This document shows positions 1 through 12,711 of a stretch of DNA of 64,000 bases, in pieces. Below the pieces are notes generated by a model that worked only from the letters and a program-made list of their open reading frames with translations, was not told the DNA's origin and did not search any database. The stretch comes from Arvicola amphibius (Eukaryota; Chordata; Mammalia; Rodentia; Cricetidae), in NCBI RefSeq assembly GCF_903992535.2, contig NC_052052.2, positions 16,202,652 through 16,266,651 on the forward strand, given 5' to 3'. The number at the start of each line of letters is the position of its first letter. Position 1 is the stretch's first letter. The translations under genes were made by a program, and so were the position numbers.

Positions 1-335
1 TGTCTATCCTGGTCATAAAGAATGAAGGTGGCTTACCATGTCAGTGCTAACCCAAGCTTTTAGACACAGTTTCACATTCAAACATCCCCTTGATTGAATC
101 ATGATTAATCCCTGTAGACCACCTCTGGCCTCCTTCTAAAACCATTGGTCCCTTTAAATTTCACATTCTAAAAATTTATGCATATCACAAAACCAACTTT
201 CTGCCTCTATTGTTTTAGAGAGATAGCATAGAGTTAGAGAAAGAGATAATTGTTTTGTTATTTATTTGTTTGTTAATAGCCTAAAAGACCGACAGTAAAA
301 GAAGTACCTAAAGCTACAAACCAAAAACCTGAAGA
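1..335. other. AT-rich non-coding DNA, nothing recognised
   Basis: No SINE, gene or structured repeat was seen in this stretch. Confidence 0.5.
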
Positions 336-339
336 GTGG

Positions 340-410
340 GCTAAGGGATGTAGCTCAAGGTAGAATGCTCCCTCGCATGCATGAAGCCCAGGGTTTCAAA
401 CCCCAGTATA
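340..410 (+). mobile_element. ID-like SINE (tRNA/BC1 type), diverged
   Basis: The A and B box region of the ID consensus is recognisable as GGATGTAGCTCAAGG followed by GCATGCATGAAGCCCAGGG. Confidence 0.6.
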
Positions 411-414
411 ATCA

Positions 415-557
415 GGGCCCAAAGAGGCAAGAAGAGGGTATCAGATACCCTGCAACTGGGGTTACAGATGGTTGTTAGCCACTATGTGGGTGCTAGGAAT
501 TGCACAAAGGTCCTAAGACAGCCTTAGCTCTTCATCCCAGAGTCATCTCTCCAGCCT
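415..557 (-). mobile_element. B3-type SINE, reverse
   Basis: The stretch reads from a diverged tail through CTGGGGTTACAGATGG and GTGGGTGCTAGGAATTG to the head end CATCTCTCCAGCC. Confidence 0.75.
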
Positions 558-619
558 AAAAAGAATTTATTTTTAAAAGAATCCATAACAAAGAAGGACA
601 GCATCCCAAGGATGGCCTG

Positions 620-947
620 CAGATGGGGATTTCTCCTTCTACCACGTGGGTTCCTGTAGGTGGAAAAGGCTTTTCCACTTCCCAGTCACCCAGACCCGAA
701 TAAACACAGAAACTATATGAATTACAACACTGTTTGGCCTATTAGTGCAGGTTTCTTTATTAACTAACTCTTACATCTTAAATTAACCCATTTCTATCCA
801 TCTGTATATCGCCATGAGGCTGTGGCCTACCGGTAAGGTTCTGGCATGCCCTTCTTTCATCAGCTACATGGTGTCTTTCTAACTTTGCCTTCTCTCTCCT
901 CTCTCTCCTCTCTCTCTCTCTCCCTCCCCCCATCCATCCATCCATCC

Positions 948-1000
<53 letters not shown>

Positions 1001-1109
1001 ATCTCTTCCAGCCTGGCTATATTCTGCCCTGCTATAGGCCAAAGCAGCTTCTTTATTAGCCAATGGTAATAAAACATATTCATCGCATACAGAGGAGAAT
1101 CCCACATCA
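620..1109 (-). mobile_element. Solo ERV LTR, cricetid family shared with 13,454-13,815, reverse
   Basis: The right end GAGAATCCCACATCA is the reverse complement of the start of the LTR at 13,454. The left part shares the CACACAGAAACC-type segment and GGCTGTGGCC core. No gag, pol or env sequence is attached. The left boundary is uncertain. A (CATC)n(TATC)n microsatellite has expanded inside it. Confidence 0.6.
890..1001 (+). repeat. Compound microsatellite (TCTC)n-(CATC)n-(TATC)n
   Basis: CT-rich sequence grades into about five CATC units and then about thirteen TATC units. It lies within the LTR copy. Confidence 0.95.
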
Positions 1110-1187
1110 GGTTCCAGGGATTGAACTCAGGTCATCAGGCATGATAGAAAGAAAGTGTCTTTACCCACTAAGTCCTCTCACCAGCCC
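1110..1187 (-). mobile_element. B2/B3 SINE head fragment, reverse
   Basis: Only the tRNA-related end remains: GGGATTGAACTCAGGTCATC through CTCTCACCAGCCC. It abuts the LTR end directly. Confidence 0.7.
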
Positions 1188-1795
1188 AAAATGACTGTAG
1201 TAAATACTATTAAACACCTTTTTGTTGTCCCTGCCAGTGATATAAATGGTAAGTTCAAGTCTGTCCATAAAGCAGAGATGAAAGAAAGAGTCCTTAAACT
1301 GCCTCTTTTCCTGAGGAGTAAGGAAGTTTCAGAGAGGAAGGACATGTCTGAAGTTACAAAGCATGTTAATATGAACATAGTTATATCTTCTTTTTGTTCC
1401 CATAATTTTTCTGTAATGAATAAAAGTACCACTAGAGAATTCTGCTTCCAGCATGACTCTTCCAAAGATTACAGCTATGAACTGGATAAAACAAAACAAC
1501 CATCTGAAGTGAACAGAAACTGACAGATTTAGGAAAATTCAAAAAGGGATTGGGGTGGGTTCCAGCTGATGGTATCCAGCTGTAGTTCTAATTAAAAAGT
1601 AAATCTTAGGCCTCTGTAGGAACCAGGAAAGGATGGACCAGCCAAGGATAATGGGAAATAGAAAAAACATGAGCCAGAGAAGGAGAGACCCAGCTGAGTG
1701 TGCAAACTTGGCCTTGCACTGGCTGACATCCTGAACTATGCAATGCAAAAGGCAGAATCCAAAGACCTCGGGTTCAAGACAAAAACTACTAAAGA

Positions 1796-1956
1796 GGCCG
1801 GGTGGTGGTGGCGCACGCCTTTAATCCCAGCACTCGGGAGGCAGAGGCAGGCAGATCTCTGAGTTCGAGGCCAGCCTGGTCTACAAGGGCTAGTTCCAGG
1901 ACAGGCTCTAGAAACTACAGGGAAACCCTGTCTCGGAAAAAAAAAAAAAAAAAAAA
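1796..1956 (+). mobile_element. B1 SINE, full length, with target-site duplication
   Basis: A complete B1 from GCCGGGTGGTGG to CCCTGTCTCGG plus a pure A tail. It is flanked by AAAAACTACTAAAGA at 1,781-1,795 and about 1,957-1,971. The long pure tail suggests a young copy. Confidence 0.95.
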
Positions 1957-2340
1957 AAAAACTACTAAAGAACAGAACTGCACCCCTACAGGTATGACAA
2001 AGCTTGCAGCTTGATTAACTGTGTGTTGAAATAAAAACACCAAAGAAAATACACTTCCACCCAATATATAAGATATAACCTCAAATTATGTAAAGAATTG
2101 AAAAAAATGAAACCTAGTAATTAAAAGGCAATCAACAGAGTGCAACACTAAGATGGATTATGGTGAAATTACCAAAGACAGAATACAAATTTAACGAAGT
2201 AAAAAAAAATGCTCAAAACTGAAGAAAAATGATAAACTTGGGGAGAGAAATTGGATATTTTTTAAAAAGCAGGGACTTAAGAACAGAAATATAGTATCTA
2301 ATTTTTTAAAATTCACAAATAGAATTAAAACAGAAGAGAA

Positions 2341-2465
2341 TATTGGGGAGGGGGCTCAGCAGTAAAGTGGCTGTGACACAAACACCGGGATCTGAATTCA
2401 TGGTCATCTTAAGTATCTTAGTGATCTCTGGCACCTATGTGCAAAAACCCAGCATGGTGATGTAA
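2341..2465 (+). mobile_element. B4/B3-type SINE, 5' part, diverged
   Basis: GGGGCTCAGCAGTAAAGTGG and the following CTGAATTCATGG block match the tRNA-like head; its likely tail resumes at about 2,700-2,812 after a B1 insertion. Confidence 0.55.
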
Positions 2466-2539
2466 CATGCTACCCTATTCTGGGTGGTTGTTGGTCAGAC
2501 AATCTCCCAATCAGAGTTCCAGTTCAGAGACGCTATTTC

Positions 2540-2670
2540 TTCTTCTTTTAGCTTTGGAGCCTGTCCTGAAACTAGCTCTTGTAGACCAGGGTGGCCTCAA
2601 ACTCACAGAGATCTGTCTGCCTCTGCCTCCCAAGTGCTGGGATTAAAGGCATGCGCCACCACCACCAGGA
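2540..2670 (-). mobile_element. B1 SINE, reverse, with target-site duplication
   Basis: The reversed B1 core GCCTCCCAAGTGCTGGGATT is clear. Flanks GAGACGCTATTTC (2,527) and GAGACACTATTTC (2,671) are a 13-base duplication with one change. Confidence 0.9.
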
Positions 2671-3393
2671 GAGACACTATTTCAAAAACAAGATAGAGGT
2701 AGACACTTGAAGTTGAATTCTGACCTATACACATACATACATGCACACATGTACTTTTGCATAAGCAGACACACCCATGCACATATACACCATACATAAG
2801 AAAAAACAATTTAAAAATTAAATATATTGTCAATGATGGCTCACACCTTTAATTCCAGTACTGAAAGAAGTCCAGGTTATCTGTGGATTCCAGAAAAGCC
2901 ACCATCAGACCCTTCACCAGAGTGTACAAGTTAATTAATTTCTATTGTAAGAAAAACTGATAACAGAATATGCAATGACTTGACATCACAGAATGACACA
3001 AACTATTACCCAAAATTTTACTGGACCAAGTCACCTTCATCTACTCAGTAACTTCTGGGAGTCACCCAGATAAAAACAAAGTACAAAGTATGAAGATGGA
3101 AAATAAAAGAGCAGGGAAAAATTAAAACAATGTCCAAGTAGCTCCGTAATACTGGGAAGTAAGAACAGTCAAGTTTGATCCCTGTAATTGCTGATGCAGC
3201 ACCCACTGTTATCAAATAGAGCTGGGACATGAATATGCAGTCTCCTCACCAAGAGCCAGTGATGGGACGAGATGGACAGGTGAGCCTGAAGCCTCTTGTT
3301 GCCAGATGATTGGTGAGAGTCACTTCACAGTCACTAGAGTTGGTAAAACAACCAACCTGAGTTTAAATTGATTTTTAAGAAATATTTTTTCCT

Positions 3394-3459
3394 GGGTGTG
3401 GTGTGGTGTGGTGTGGTGTGGTGTGGTGTGGTGTGGTGTGTGTGTGTGTGTGTGTGTGT
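3394..3459 (+). repeat. (GGTGT)n followed by (GT)n
   Basis: About nine GGTGT pentamers grade into a dinucleotide GT run. Confidence 0.95.
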
Positions 3460-3960
3460 ATGCAAATGTGGTGTAAAAGCTGGTGAAGCAGCCGATCAAG
3501 TTCCTCGCTAATTTCACATACACGCATGCTGGAGCTCAGGACATCTCAGGCACACATGGAAGAATAAAACCTAAGTTGTAAAAGGATGTCATTTTGGTAA
3601 TTCTAACTTTTTCTCCAATCCTGCTTACTCTGTCACCTCACAAATAGAAAAAAGAGAATCCAGAGAAAGTGGTCTTCTCTGACGGAAGTGGTAACTAAGA
3701 GTAAGACACACCTTCACAGGCAAAAACACAAACGGCAATCCATGTTCTGTTGCTAACATACTATGGAGCTCTGAAGTCTCAGGTCTCTAGGTCTCAGTTT
3801 ACCCATCCAACAAAAGGTCCCACTAAATAATATGTAGCAATGACCTAACACTCTCTTCTGACCTCCAAGGGCACCCGGCATGCTCCTGGGGCACATACAT
3901 GCACGTGCAAAAGCACTCATACACATTTTTAAAAAATTTTAGTACAAAATTTTTGTTTGC

Positions 3961-4052
3961 TTCTTTTTCGAGACAGGGTTTCTCTGTGTAACAGTCCTAA
4001 CTGTCCTAGAACTCACTTTGTAGACTATGCTGGCCTTGAACTGCCTCCCTCT
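3961..4052 (-). mobile_element. B1 SINE fragment, reverse
   Basis: CGAGACAGGGTTTCTCTGTG and ATGCTGGCCTTGAACTGCC mark the 3' half; the head is missing. Confidence 0.8.
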
Positions 4053-4099
4053 GGAGGTGGAGAGATGGCCTGGCAATGAATTAAAAATGCACACTGCTT

Positions 4100-4236
4100 A
4101 GCCCAGGCAGTGGTGGTGCACACCTTTAATCCCAGCACTTGGGAGGTAGAGGCAGGTGGATCTCTGTGAGTTCAAGGCCAGTCTGGTCTACAAAGCAAAT
4201 TCCAGGGCTACAGAGAGAGACCCTACACAACCCCCA
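4100..4236 (+). mobile_element. B1 SINE
   Basis: CTTTAATCCCAGCACTTGGG through a shortened tail, moderately diverged. Confidence 0.9.
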
Positions 4237-4545
4237 ATTCCAAAGAAGAAGAAGCAAAGAGGAAGCTGCAGAGGCATGTATGGAATCACACCATGCACAC
4301 ATGAAAGCCTTGGAGGATAAATGATCAGCTTGAACCTGTATCAGAAGCATTACAGGAAGTTCCTTAAGTATTAAATAAAGGTAAGACATGCTCTGAAAAG
4401 ATCACTTTGACTTCAGTATGGAAGATGAGAGAAATAATAGTCAAAGGGAGATCAGCTGGATGCTAGTTTTGAAGTCCTGGAGAAATGGTGTAAGAGGTGC
4501 ATGTTGGGCTTCATATACTAAGTAACCATTTTCTCTTTTTTTCTT

Positions 4546-4740
4546 AACATTCATGGGTATTTTCCTAACATGTATATCTGTGAAGCACATGCATGCTTGG
4601 TGCCACAAGGCCCAAAAAGGGTGTTAAATTCCCCTGGAACTGGAGTTACAGATGGTTTATGAGCTTCCATGTGGGTGCTGGGAATTGAAACCCGGTGCTC
4701 TGAAATCACTGCGCTCTGAGACACCTCTTCAGGCTCTGGT
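4546..4740 (-). mobile_element. B3 SINE, reverse
   Basis: CTGGAACTGGAGTTACAGAT and TGTGGGTGCTGGGAATTG identify it; the head end is diverged. Confidence 0.8.
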
Positions 4741-4744
4741 AGCC

Positions 4745-5845
4745 ATTTGTTATCAGCACTTTGTATCAAACAATTTAATACTAACAATGGCTCTATGTGA
4801 CAGACACTATTATCAGTCTTATAAGATAGAGAGCTAGATAACTTTACATACCCATCCTTCATGCTGCTTCCCCTCATAACCAGTACCTGGTAAGGACTTT
4901 TAATCTACTTCAAAATATCAAGCCTCTCTAGGCCTACACAAAAGCGGCTAGACGCCCAAGAAAATAGCCACTGGAACCATGCACCAGTGTCATTGCAAAT
5001 GTATCATCACAGCCTTTCAACACACATCTCCACACTACCAGCAACCATGCTATGCTTTTCCTAGTAAGTTGATTTTCATTCCTCTAATCACTTTTTCATA
5101 CCTCCCAATAAACTTCTAATGAATGCCATCTGATAACAGCGCTAATAAATGCCATCAGCTGATAACACTTACCAAAAAGCAACATCCAGACCCTTATTTT
5201 CCTACCTCCAAATCTACCACCACACCATTCTGCTTCCTAGTTGCAATAGATCCAGGCCCCTTTCTTCTTTGTGTATGCATTACCCTCGCTCTCTTCTCAT
5301 CACTACTTTCCTCTCCACACCCATCAGCATACAACATGCACCAGACGGTGCTACTTGGAGTGAACTGGACAACCCCACACTGACTGGCCTTGCCAACAGA
5401 AGCAAAGGAAATGAGAGTTAGCATTTAGACACCTGTGTGACAAGTTGGCACCTGGTGTAACATCCAAATCCATGACTAGTGGATTCATCTTAAACAGGGT
5501 CCAGCCACAAGGGTGCTAATGAGCTCACTGAGAGCATATGGAGTGAGCACATACACAGCACAAATGACACCATGTAGTGCTCTCTGGCAGCTTAGAAAAA
5601 GAAAAACAGAAAGAAACTCTCCTTTGATCTCTACCTAAAAGTCTAATTGACAATGAACTGCACACACTCATGCACCCACTTTCATAGTCATCATAAACCC
5701 ACTCCTCTTCAGTGTCCCCCACCTCAGTGAGAGCTCCACAGTTCACCCAGCTGTGCAGGTCAAGCACCTAGACTCACGCTGGACTTTTCTTTGCCTCAAG
5801 AAAATGTCAAACCAGCAGGTGTTGTCAATCCTACTTCCCAATTTT
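4745..5845. other. Low-repeat non-coding block
   Basis: About 1.1 kb without recognisable young SINEs. A weak MIR-like stretch may lie at 4,745-4,835. No coding signature was seen; overlapping short frames on both strands disagree with each other. Confidence 0.5.
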
Positions 5846-5849
5846 CTTG

Positions 5850-6470
5850 GTTCTGTCCCTCTGTTTTCCACATTCCTCACCACACTGTCATATGAGATGC
5901 TGGACTCTCACCTTGCCTACTCTAATAGCCTCATTAAGCGTCTCTTCTTCCAGTTGTCCCCATATAAACCACCCTCCAAACAGATTACATTTCCAAAATT
6001 TTAAACAGAACAAAACTATCATGTCAAGCAAACAAAAAACTCTGCTTTCCATCTCACTTAATCCAGTCTTCAGCCACAGCCTGTGGGGGCAGTACGAGCT
6101 TGAGCTCTAGCTCCTTCTGATCTCATTTCTTATGCTTCCCTCGGCACATTATGTCTCATGTATATTCTGTATTCATTTCTACCTAGAGCCTTTGCACTAG
6201 CTGTTACCTCTTCCCTCGGTTCAGCAGGCTCCATCTAGTCAGTCAAAGGTCAGTAGGATTTTACCACCTAGGTAAAGTTTGGATCCACCAAAATAAAACA
6301 GTTCACCCTCTAATATGCTACCATGGGTTGTAAACAAACGTTCATGTTAGCACTTAACCCTGCCTGCTGTTTTGTTCATTATTCATCTCTCCCCTCTATA
6401 AATAACCTCTATTTCTGTCTAGCTCAGCACTATATCCCCAGTGCCTAGAACAGGGTCTGGTAGATAACAG
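5850..6470 (+). mobile_element. Ancient L2 LINE 3' region, diverged
   Basis: GAGCCTTTGCACTAGCTGTT and the end CCCAGTGCCTAGAACAGGG are in the order and spacing of the L2 3' region. Confidence 0.6.
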
Positions 6471-6474
6471 ATGG

Positions 6475-7640
6475 GTCTATATCCCAGAGGAGTAAAAGTA
6501 TGACTCATATCCATAAAGCCAATGGGAGCAGACAGAGAGGGAGAATGTCTACTATGTGAAGAGAGGAGGGTCTAGGAGAGTAAGCATTTAAAAGCCACAG
6601 GAGGAGGATGATCCTGTAAAAACAGCAGAGAAACAGGAGGAAGATGAAGGCACTGGAGGGGAAAGTCGAGTCCTTCTAGAAGGAAGGAGTGGTAGCAGCT
6701 CACAAGGCCGAGAAAACAAAGGATAAAATGTCTATAATGTTCAGCTTGGTAGAAGATACTGGTGACCTCAGTAAGAACTGTTACTGTGAAATTTAAGGGA
6801 CAAAAACCAGACTGGACCGAGTGGAGAGGCAGTGAGTAGAGACAGCTTTGTGGAAGCATTTACCTGTGTAACAGTAAAAGAGATAAAAGGTGAGGAGGGG
6901 CTTCTATTTGGTTTTGTTTAAAACCAAGGGGGTCCACAGGGCCTATCCTACCAGTCACAGTATGAAACTCTCCAAGTATTAGTCACCCAAAGGTTTCAAA
7001 TTGTCTTTACTCACACTCAACTTAGAACGTAACTTTCTTTGGATTAATTCTTAAATGCCTAAAAATCGATGTTTAAGGTTTTTTGCTTACGCAAAGATCT
7101 CATCTCTCTTATTACAATGCAAGATTTAAAAAACAACAACCAAAAACAAAACAACAACAACAACAACACTTTTATCTACTACCTTGGTGCTATTAGGAGT
7201 GAGCTAGAATATATACTACAGGGTATAAGAAGGTTTTCTGCTTTTCCTCTTTCAGTATGATGACATACTTCTTTATGGTCACTATTCCTATGCCCAGCAA
7301 CTGTCTTTCATTTTACAGCCTCTAAAGAACAGCCCTTTGTCTCTATTCCACACTTTCTCCACCCTGTTTGATACTCCAGTCAAAAGTCCGAGGAAATTGG
7401 TCCCAACTTTAATTCAGTTATATAGTAATGTTGATGATTAAACTTTACCAACCACCTCTAGTTTTTCAAGTGTATATAGAAATTACACCTAAATTTCATA
7501 AAACTGCTATAAGGTTTGTATAAAAATAGACATACCACCACGCCACACAGCTGAAACGGTTTTCTTTACATATGGAATGTCATGTCTTAGGTCAGACAAT
7601 AACTTCTTTCTTAGTAGTATGTTCACATACACAACTGTTC
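6475..7640. other. Low-repeat non-coding block
   Basis: No SINE or gene was recognised. A short CAA-rich patch lies at 7,131-7,166. Confidence 0.5.

Positions 7641-7644
<4 letters not shown>

Positions 7645-7730
<86 letters not shown>
7645..7730 (+). repeat. (CT)n(CA)n compound microsatellite
   Basis: About 22 TC units run into about 21 CA units. It replaces the 5' part of a B3/B4-type tail that follows. Confidence 0.97.
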
Positions 7731-7733
<3 letters not shown>

Positions 7734-7855
7734 TAACTCCAGAACTAGATGCCCTCTTTCGACCTCTGTGGATACTAGGCACACACACAGAGCACAGACA
7801 TATATGCAGGCAAAACACTCATACACATACAATATAAGTAAATAAATCATTTTTT
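7731..7855 (+). mobile_element. B3/B4 SINE tail
   Basis: GATGCCCTCTTTCGACCTC and the ACACACAGAGCACAGACATA block match the B3/B4 3' region. Confidence 0.65.
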
Positions 7856-8345
7856 AAAAATAATCAAAAAAGAACAATTGGGGCAACATAGCAAGACCTA
7901 GAAAAGTGGTTCTGAGATACTGTTAGAGAGGTTTTAGCCTGACCTAATCTCTGTAATAGGTCCGTGACAAGGTAAAAAGGGCAAAGCATCAAAAAAGTGC
8001 AGCTCTGCATGAAAAACACCTAGTACACTGGAAAGATTGGACTGAGCCCCTATTCTCATTAACTGTAAAGATATTTTGAGATAGCAAAGAAATCTGATTA
8101 TGAATTAAGGATTTGCTAATGTAGCTAAAATTGATAACAGTACCACAGTCACATTAAGAAAATGCCCACATTTGCAGAAGGATATGGAAACGCAGAAGAT
8201 GGCGCTGACACGAGAGCTGAGATTTGCTTTGAATTTTCTCAAAAAGAGAAAAGGAATGTTTGAAATTAGTATGGCACAAACCTTTACAACTAATTGTCTA
8301 GATGTATGTAGACTCACTATATTTGCCTTCCTACTTTTGTTTTTG

Positions 8346-8346
<1 letters not shown>

Positions 8347-8378
<32 letters not shown>

Positions 8379-8503
8379 GAGACAGGGTTTCTCTGTGTAA
8401 CAGCCCTGGCTGTCCTGGAACCCACTATGCCTCAAACTCACTGAGATTCCACCTGCCTCTGCCTCCTGGGTGCTAGGATTAAAGGAGTACACCACCACCC
8501 AAC
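8347..8503 (-). mobile_element. B1 SINE, reverse, long A tail
   Basis: A T run of 28 bases is followed by GAGACAGGGTTTCTCTGTG and ends in CACCACCACCC. Confidence 0.93.
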
Positions 8504-8901
8504 AAAGTTCTATTAAACTATTACAATCACAAAAATCTTTAGCAATATCTATCAAAGTAGAATAAATAACCTACCAATTCTATTCCTTTGCATATAAAAC
8601 CAAGATAAATAAGGACATACATCCACCAAGATATATACTAGAGCAAAAATGTTCATGGCAGCTTTCTCATATAGCCATACAATTCAATATCCAATAGGAT
8701 GCTGGGGGATGGTGAGCCAGAACCAAAAGAATGCATACTGTCTTGACTCTATGTTAAACAGACAAAGCAGCCAAGCCTACTGAAGTACATCTATAAACTG
8801 ATCCATTCAGGAGGCTGAGGCAAGATCTCTGGTTCAAGGGCCCCCAGGCTACAGAGGAGTTCAACGTTAACCTAGGCAATTTTGTGATCCTTTATTAAAA
8901 A

Positions 8902-8950
8902 CAGTAAAAAGTGACTAGTGGATTCATCTTAGTAAAAAGTGACTAGTGGA
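8902..8950 (+). repeat. 20-mer repeated around an 8-base insert
   Basis: AGTAAAAAGTGACTAGTGGA occurs at 8,902-8,921 and 8,931-8,950, separated by 8-9 bases. The junction reproduces a 20-mer also found at 5,473-5,492. Confidence 0.9.
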
Positions 8951-9079
8951 AGGCTGGGCTAGCATGTTCAAGGCCATAAACTCAATCCTAGTTCTGCCGC
9001 CAAAAAGACAAAGCTAGTTAACAAGACAGTACAACAGCCAATGTGGGGACACAGCTGGGCTACAAACATACTAAGATCC

Positions 9080-9195
9080 TGTTTCAAACAAAACAAAGCC
9101 AAACACAGTGGTAATCCCAGCACTTAGGAAGCAAGCATGAGAAGCACACGTTCAAAGCATAGTGAGTTGGAAGGCCAGCTTGGCTACAAGAGACC
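9080..9195 (+). mobile_element. Old B1-related SINE
   Basis: GGTAATCCCAGCACTTAGG and GGAAGGCCAGCTTGGCTAC are recognisable though diverged. Confidence 0.6.
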
Positions 9196-9228
9196 ATCCT
9201 TGAAAAAACACAAAAATGATCAATTAAG

Positions 9229-9390
9229 GGGCTGGAGAGATGGCTCAGCAGTTGGGAACACTGCCTGCTTTTCCAGAGGTCATGCGTTCAATATCCAGCA
9301 ACGACATGGTGGCTCACAACCATCTGTAGTAAGATCTGGCATCTTCTTCTGGCCTGCAGGCATACATGCAGACAGAACAGTGTAATAGTA
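9229..9390 (+). mobile_element. B2 SINE
   Basis: GGGGCTGGAGAGATGGCTCA to GCCTGCAGGCATACATGCAG, lacking a clean A tail. Confidence 0.92.
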
Positions 9391-9399
9391 AGTTATTAC

Positions 9400-12300
9400 T
9401 TGGGGAGCCAGTAATGATAAAGAAGTATGAGGGAATGAACATTCTGGAGTTGGAAATAGTCTGTGTTTTGATATGCTATATATCTTAATATAAGAGGTTT
9501 TTACATGACTACATAATAAAAATTTATTAAGCAATTTGGGTATATTACTTTAGATATATAATCTAATCATGAAAAAATATGAAATAAAATAAAAATCTTA
9601 AGTATCAGTATTTTTTAAGTCACTTAGCTATTCAGGACTTAAACTCTAATATAGTTAATACTAGAAAATTTCCATGTCAATGAACTCAAACTTATGATTC
9701 CCTGGTCTTTCACTGCAATATAACTGTGAGACAAACTAGTAAGAATAAAAGATGAAAAGATCAGAGGGCAGAATGAAAAGGGAAGACTTAATTGAAAAAG
9801 AAAAAGATCCAGGGCAAGGAGAAAAAGCAAAGGCCAGTTCTGAGAGGGCTAAGAACACGGCAAACAGAAGCAGTAGGCGAGGCAAATCCCATCTTAGCTT
9901 AGCTTTGTAACTAACAGTGGCTGTGGCGCTTAGGCAAACGGCTCCATAATTACTTACAGCTAAAAAAAAGAAAAATCGAGAGGTAGTTAACAAGGAATCC
10001 AGTAGGAACCAGCTATCCTGACAGATCCCTAGATTTACTAGCACAGCACTTACTCAGTACTGTAATTGTCTACTTGTTTATCTCCTGTACCAAACCCTAC
10101 TCTTACTCTCTGAACAACATATATATTTAGATATATAATCTATTCAGCTATTCAGGAAATTGGGGCAAAAGGATCACTTGAGCCAAGAATTCAAAACTTG
10201 CCTTGCCAACATACCCCCATCTCAGAAACAAAAGAAATCATATGCCTACTATTGCCCAGTGCTTACACTGTATTTCATGGTTCAGATGTCCAACTTCAGT
10301 CACACACACATATATTCTCAGTATTCAAAGCAATCTCAGATTCCAAGATTTCAAATCCATTTTATATAAGAGGAAACTGTGGTTCAACTTTTATATTTCC
10401 TTTATTTAAAAAGGGCATGCTAATCACAACTGAAGAAGGGCTTTTACTGTAGCTTTTCTGGGCCAGAAGAGAGAGAAATGCATCAGTTGCCTCCCCTCCC
10501 TTTGACTTCCCCAAATGAAACAGAGTAGCCCTCTAGCTGTGACTGCAAGCTTTTCTTGTCTCCATAAGAATCAGATTTATAGGTTATTTTATTATAGTTT
10601 TGTAAGGTTGTTTTTATTTCTTTTGTTGATGAGAGACATTGATTGTAGGACTGTGCACAGGCTAAGCAAGTGTTCTGTCAATGAGCCACAATCCCAGTCT
10701 TTATTTTTACTGTTTTAAGGAAAAAATAAGGCCAGTTCAGGGGGAAAAAAAAGCTCCAAGACTTCAAACAGCCATACTTATAAACTTCTATTATGTATAA
10801 AGCTAGAGAAATTAGGGCAAGACATGTTCCAGCAGGAAGGTACACTCCCACCAGCCCTCAGCAAGTCAACTGGTTTAGAGGACACTAGAGTTTTACTTAT
10901 GCCTATTGTTTTCTCCACACCATTCTAAATTCTTCAAAGAGTTGAAGTGACATCCTCATGAGTCTACATTCCCTTCTGTACAATGACCATAAAGTACCTA
11001 AATTAAACTAAGCCAAAAATCATGTTTTCTGACTTAGTAATTTATATAGTCTTTTCCAAATTTTAAAATTAAAATTGTTTACTTAGCCATATATTTTTCA
11101 ATGAACAACATAAGAAATGTTTAAAAAAAAAATACCCAAAACACTAACACTATAATGGGCATACACTTAAAATCTATTAAACAAACAAACAACAAACAAA
11201 AAAAAAAACACTTGTGAGAAATAAAATATTTAGGACAAGAACCAAGAGCGTGGGCAAATGTGTCAAGCAAACTAGGTTCTAAAGCAGTTTCACCAAAACA
11301 TGCCAAGTACGCACCTTTAAGTACCATCTACAGCACCTATAGCAGTCAGCTGCAGCAGCCCAGGTGAACACACTAGAGTAGAGCACAGCATGTGCATTCT
11401 TTCTCCTCAGGCCAGCATCTAAAACAGCAGTTCACACCCCCTTCCCCCTACCCCCCTCCCCGTCTTCCCTGACACCCCCTAACAATGCCCTGCAGCCCAG
11501 CCAAAGGATTGCAGGAGTTAAGCCAAACAGTACTAAAACTTAGGAGGAAATGAGCATGCCACCTGACACTTTTCTGGCATATAAGCCGATTAGTTTGAGT
11601 TACAAACATGACTGCAAGACTCCAGTATGATGATGAAACTACTCTTTTCCTACAAACTAAAAATAACTACTTTATCAAGACAGAGCATTCCCCAAGTATT
11701 TCTGCCCTGTCAGCAACCTAAAATTCTATTTTCCCAAATAATTCATGTAATCTATAGTGTCTTACTAGATCCAAGAATCCACATTTCCCCTACATTGCCA
11801 TTCCTCATTCTAATGCTGCCCTGTGAACAACAGTCCTAAACTCCTTCCTATCTCGTGCATTCTAAGTTTCTATTCCAATAATCAACTATGCACCAATGGC
11901 TCATGCCTTGTTTTGAGCAGCAACTGGAAGAACTGAGTTGCAGCAAGCCAAAATGAAATGCAAAGAAAAATAAAAGACAAGACAGGACATGACTGGAAGT
12001 TGGCTAAATGCTTTTCACTCAGGCAGGAATGGAAAACACTCCACCCACCTAGAGTACAAAAGCAAATAGTGTCCAGCACAGAGCTAGACTGTGCTGTATA
12101 ATCTTAGAACACAGCCATCTAGCTTGTTCTAGAGACAGATGTACCAAGTAGCTCTGAGTGCTCTACAAGAATCATGAAGTTACCCTGAGCTAAAGTGACT
12201 TTTGCATTGAAAATAAACTGCCATAGTTAAGGCTAAACAAATTAAATCTGAATTGCAGATTTTTTTCAGTCATACAAAGCTAAGAGAGAGGCTCTACTGA

Positions 12301-12560
12301 GAAGCAGTAATTACAAAGAACCAGAAAGCTGTAAGTCACCACTCCTTTTCCCAAAGCAAAAGCTGACTAGACTTTGAACTTCCTTGTTCTTTACAACTGG
12401 CATCAGAAAAAAATGCCACAATGCTGTGCCAGCCTATAAAGGCCCAACAAGGCATTTGTTATTATTACAGTCACTTGGGACACACATTAATGCACTTCCT
12501 ACAGATTCAAGTTTCAAGTACTATTTTCTAGTCCTTTCATTGTTTTTTTGGTTTTTATTG
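9400..12560. other. AT-rich, low-repeat intronic block
   Basis: About 3 kb with only a B1-like scrap at about 10,140-10,215 and an ID-like reverse scrap near 10,625-10,700. I saw no exon with matching splice sites. It could hold conserved regulatory sequence, but that cannot be judged without alignment. Confidence 0.45.
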
Positions 12561-12579
12561 TGTGTGCAGGTTTCTTGTT

Positions 12580-12700
12580 GTTGTTGTTTTGAGACAGGGT
12601 CTCATATAGTCCAAGGTGGCCTCAAACTCACTATGAAGGTAAGAATGACCTAATGCCTCTTTCCTGAGTGCTGGAATCACAGGTGTGCATCACCATATCC
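12580..12700 (-). mobile_element. Old B1 SINE, reverse
   Basis: GAGACAGGGTCTCATATAG and GAGTGCTGGAATCACAGGTG remain. Confidence 0.7.
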
Positions 12701-12711
12701 AGTTCACGTGT

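Noticed and set aside
1155..1523. A 122-codon frame possibly coding
   Set aside because: It begins in a SINE fragment, has no homologue that I recognise, and an antisense frame overlaps it.
3394..3459. Regular repeats that might be a CRISPR array
   Set aside because: There are no spacers; it is a tandem pentamer in a mammalian genome.
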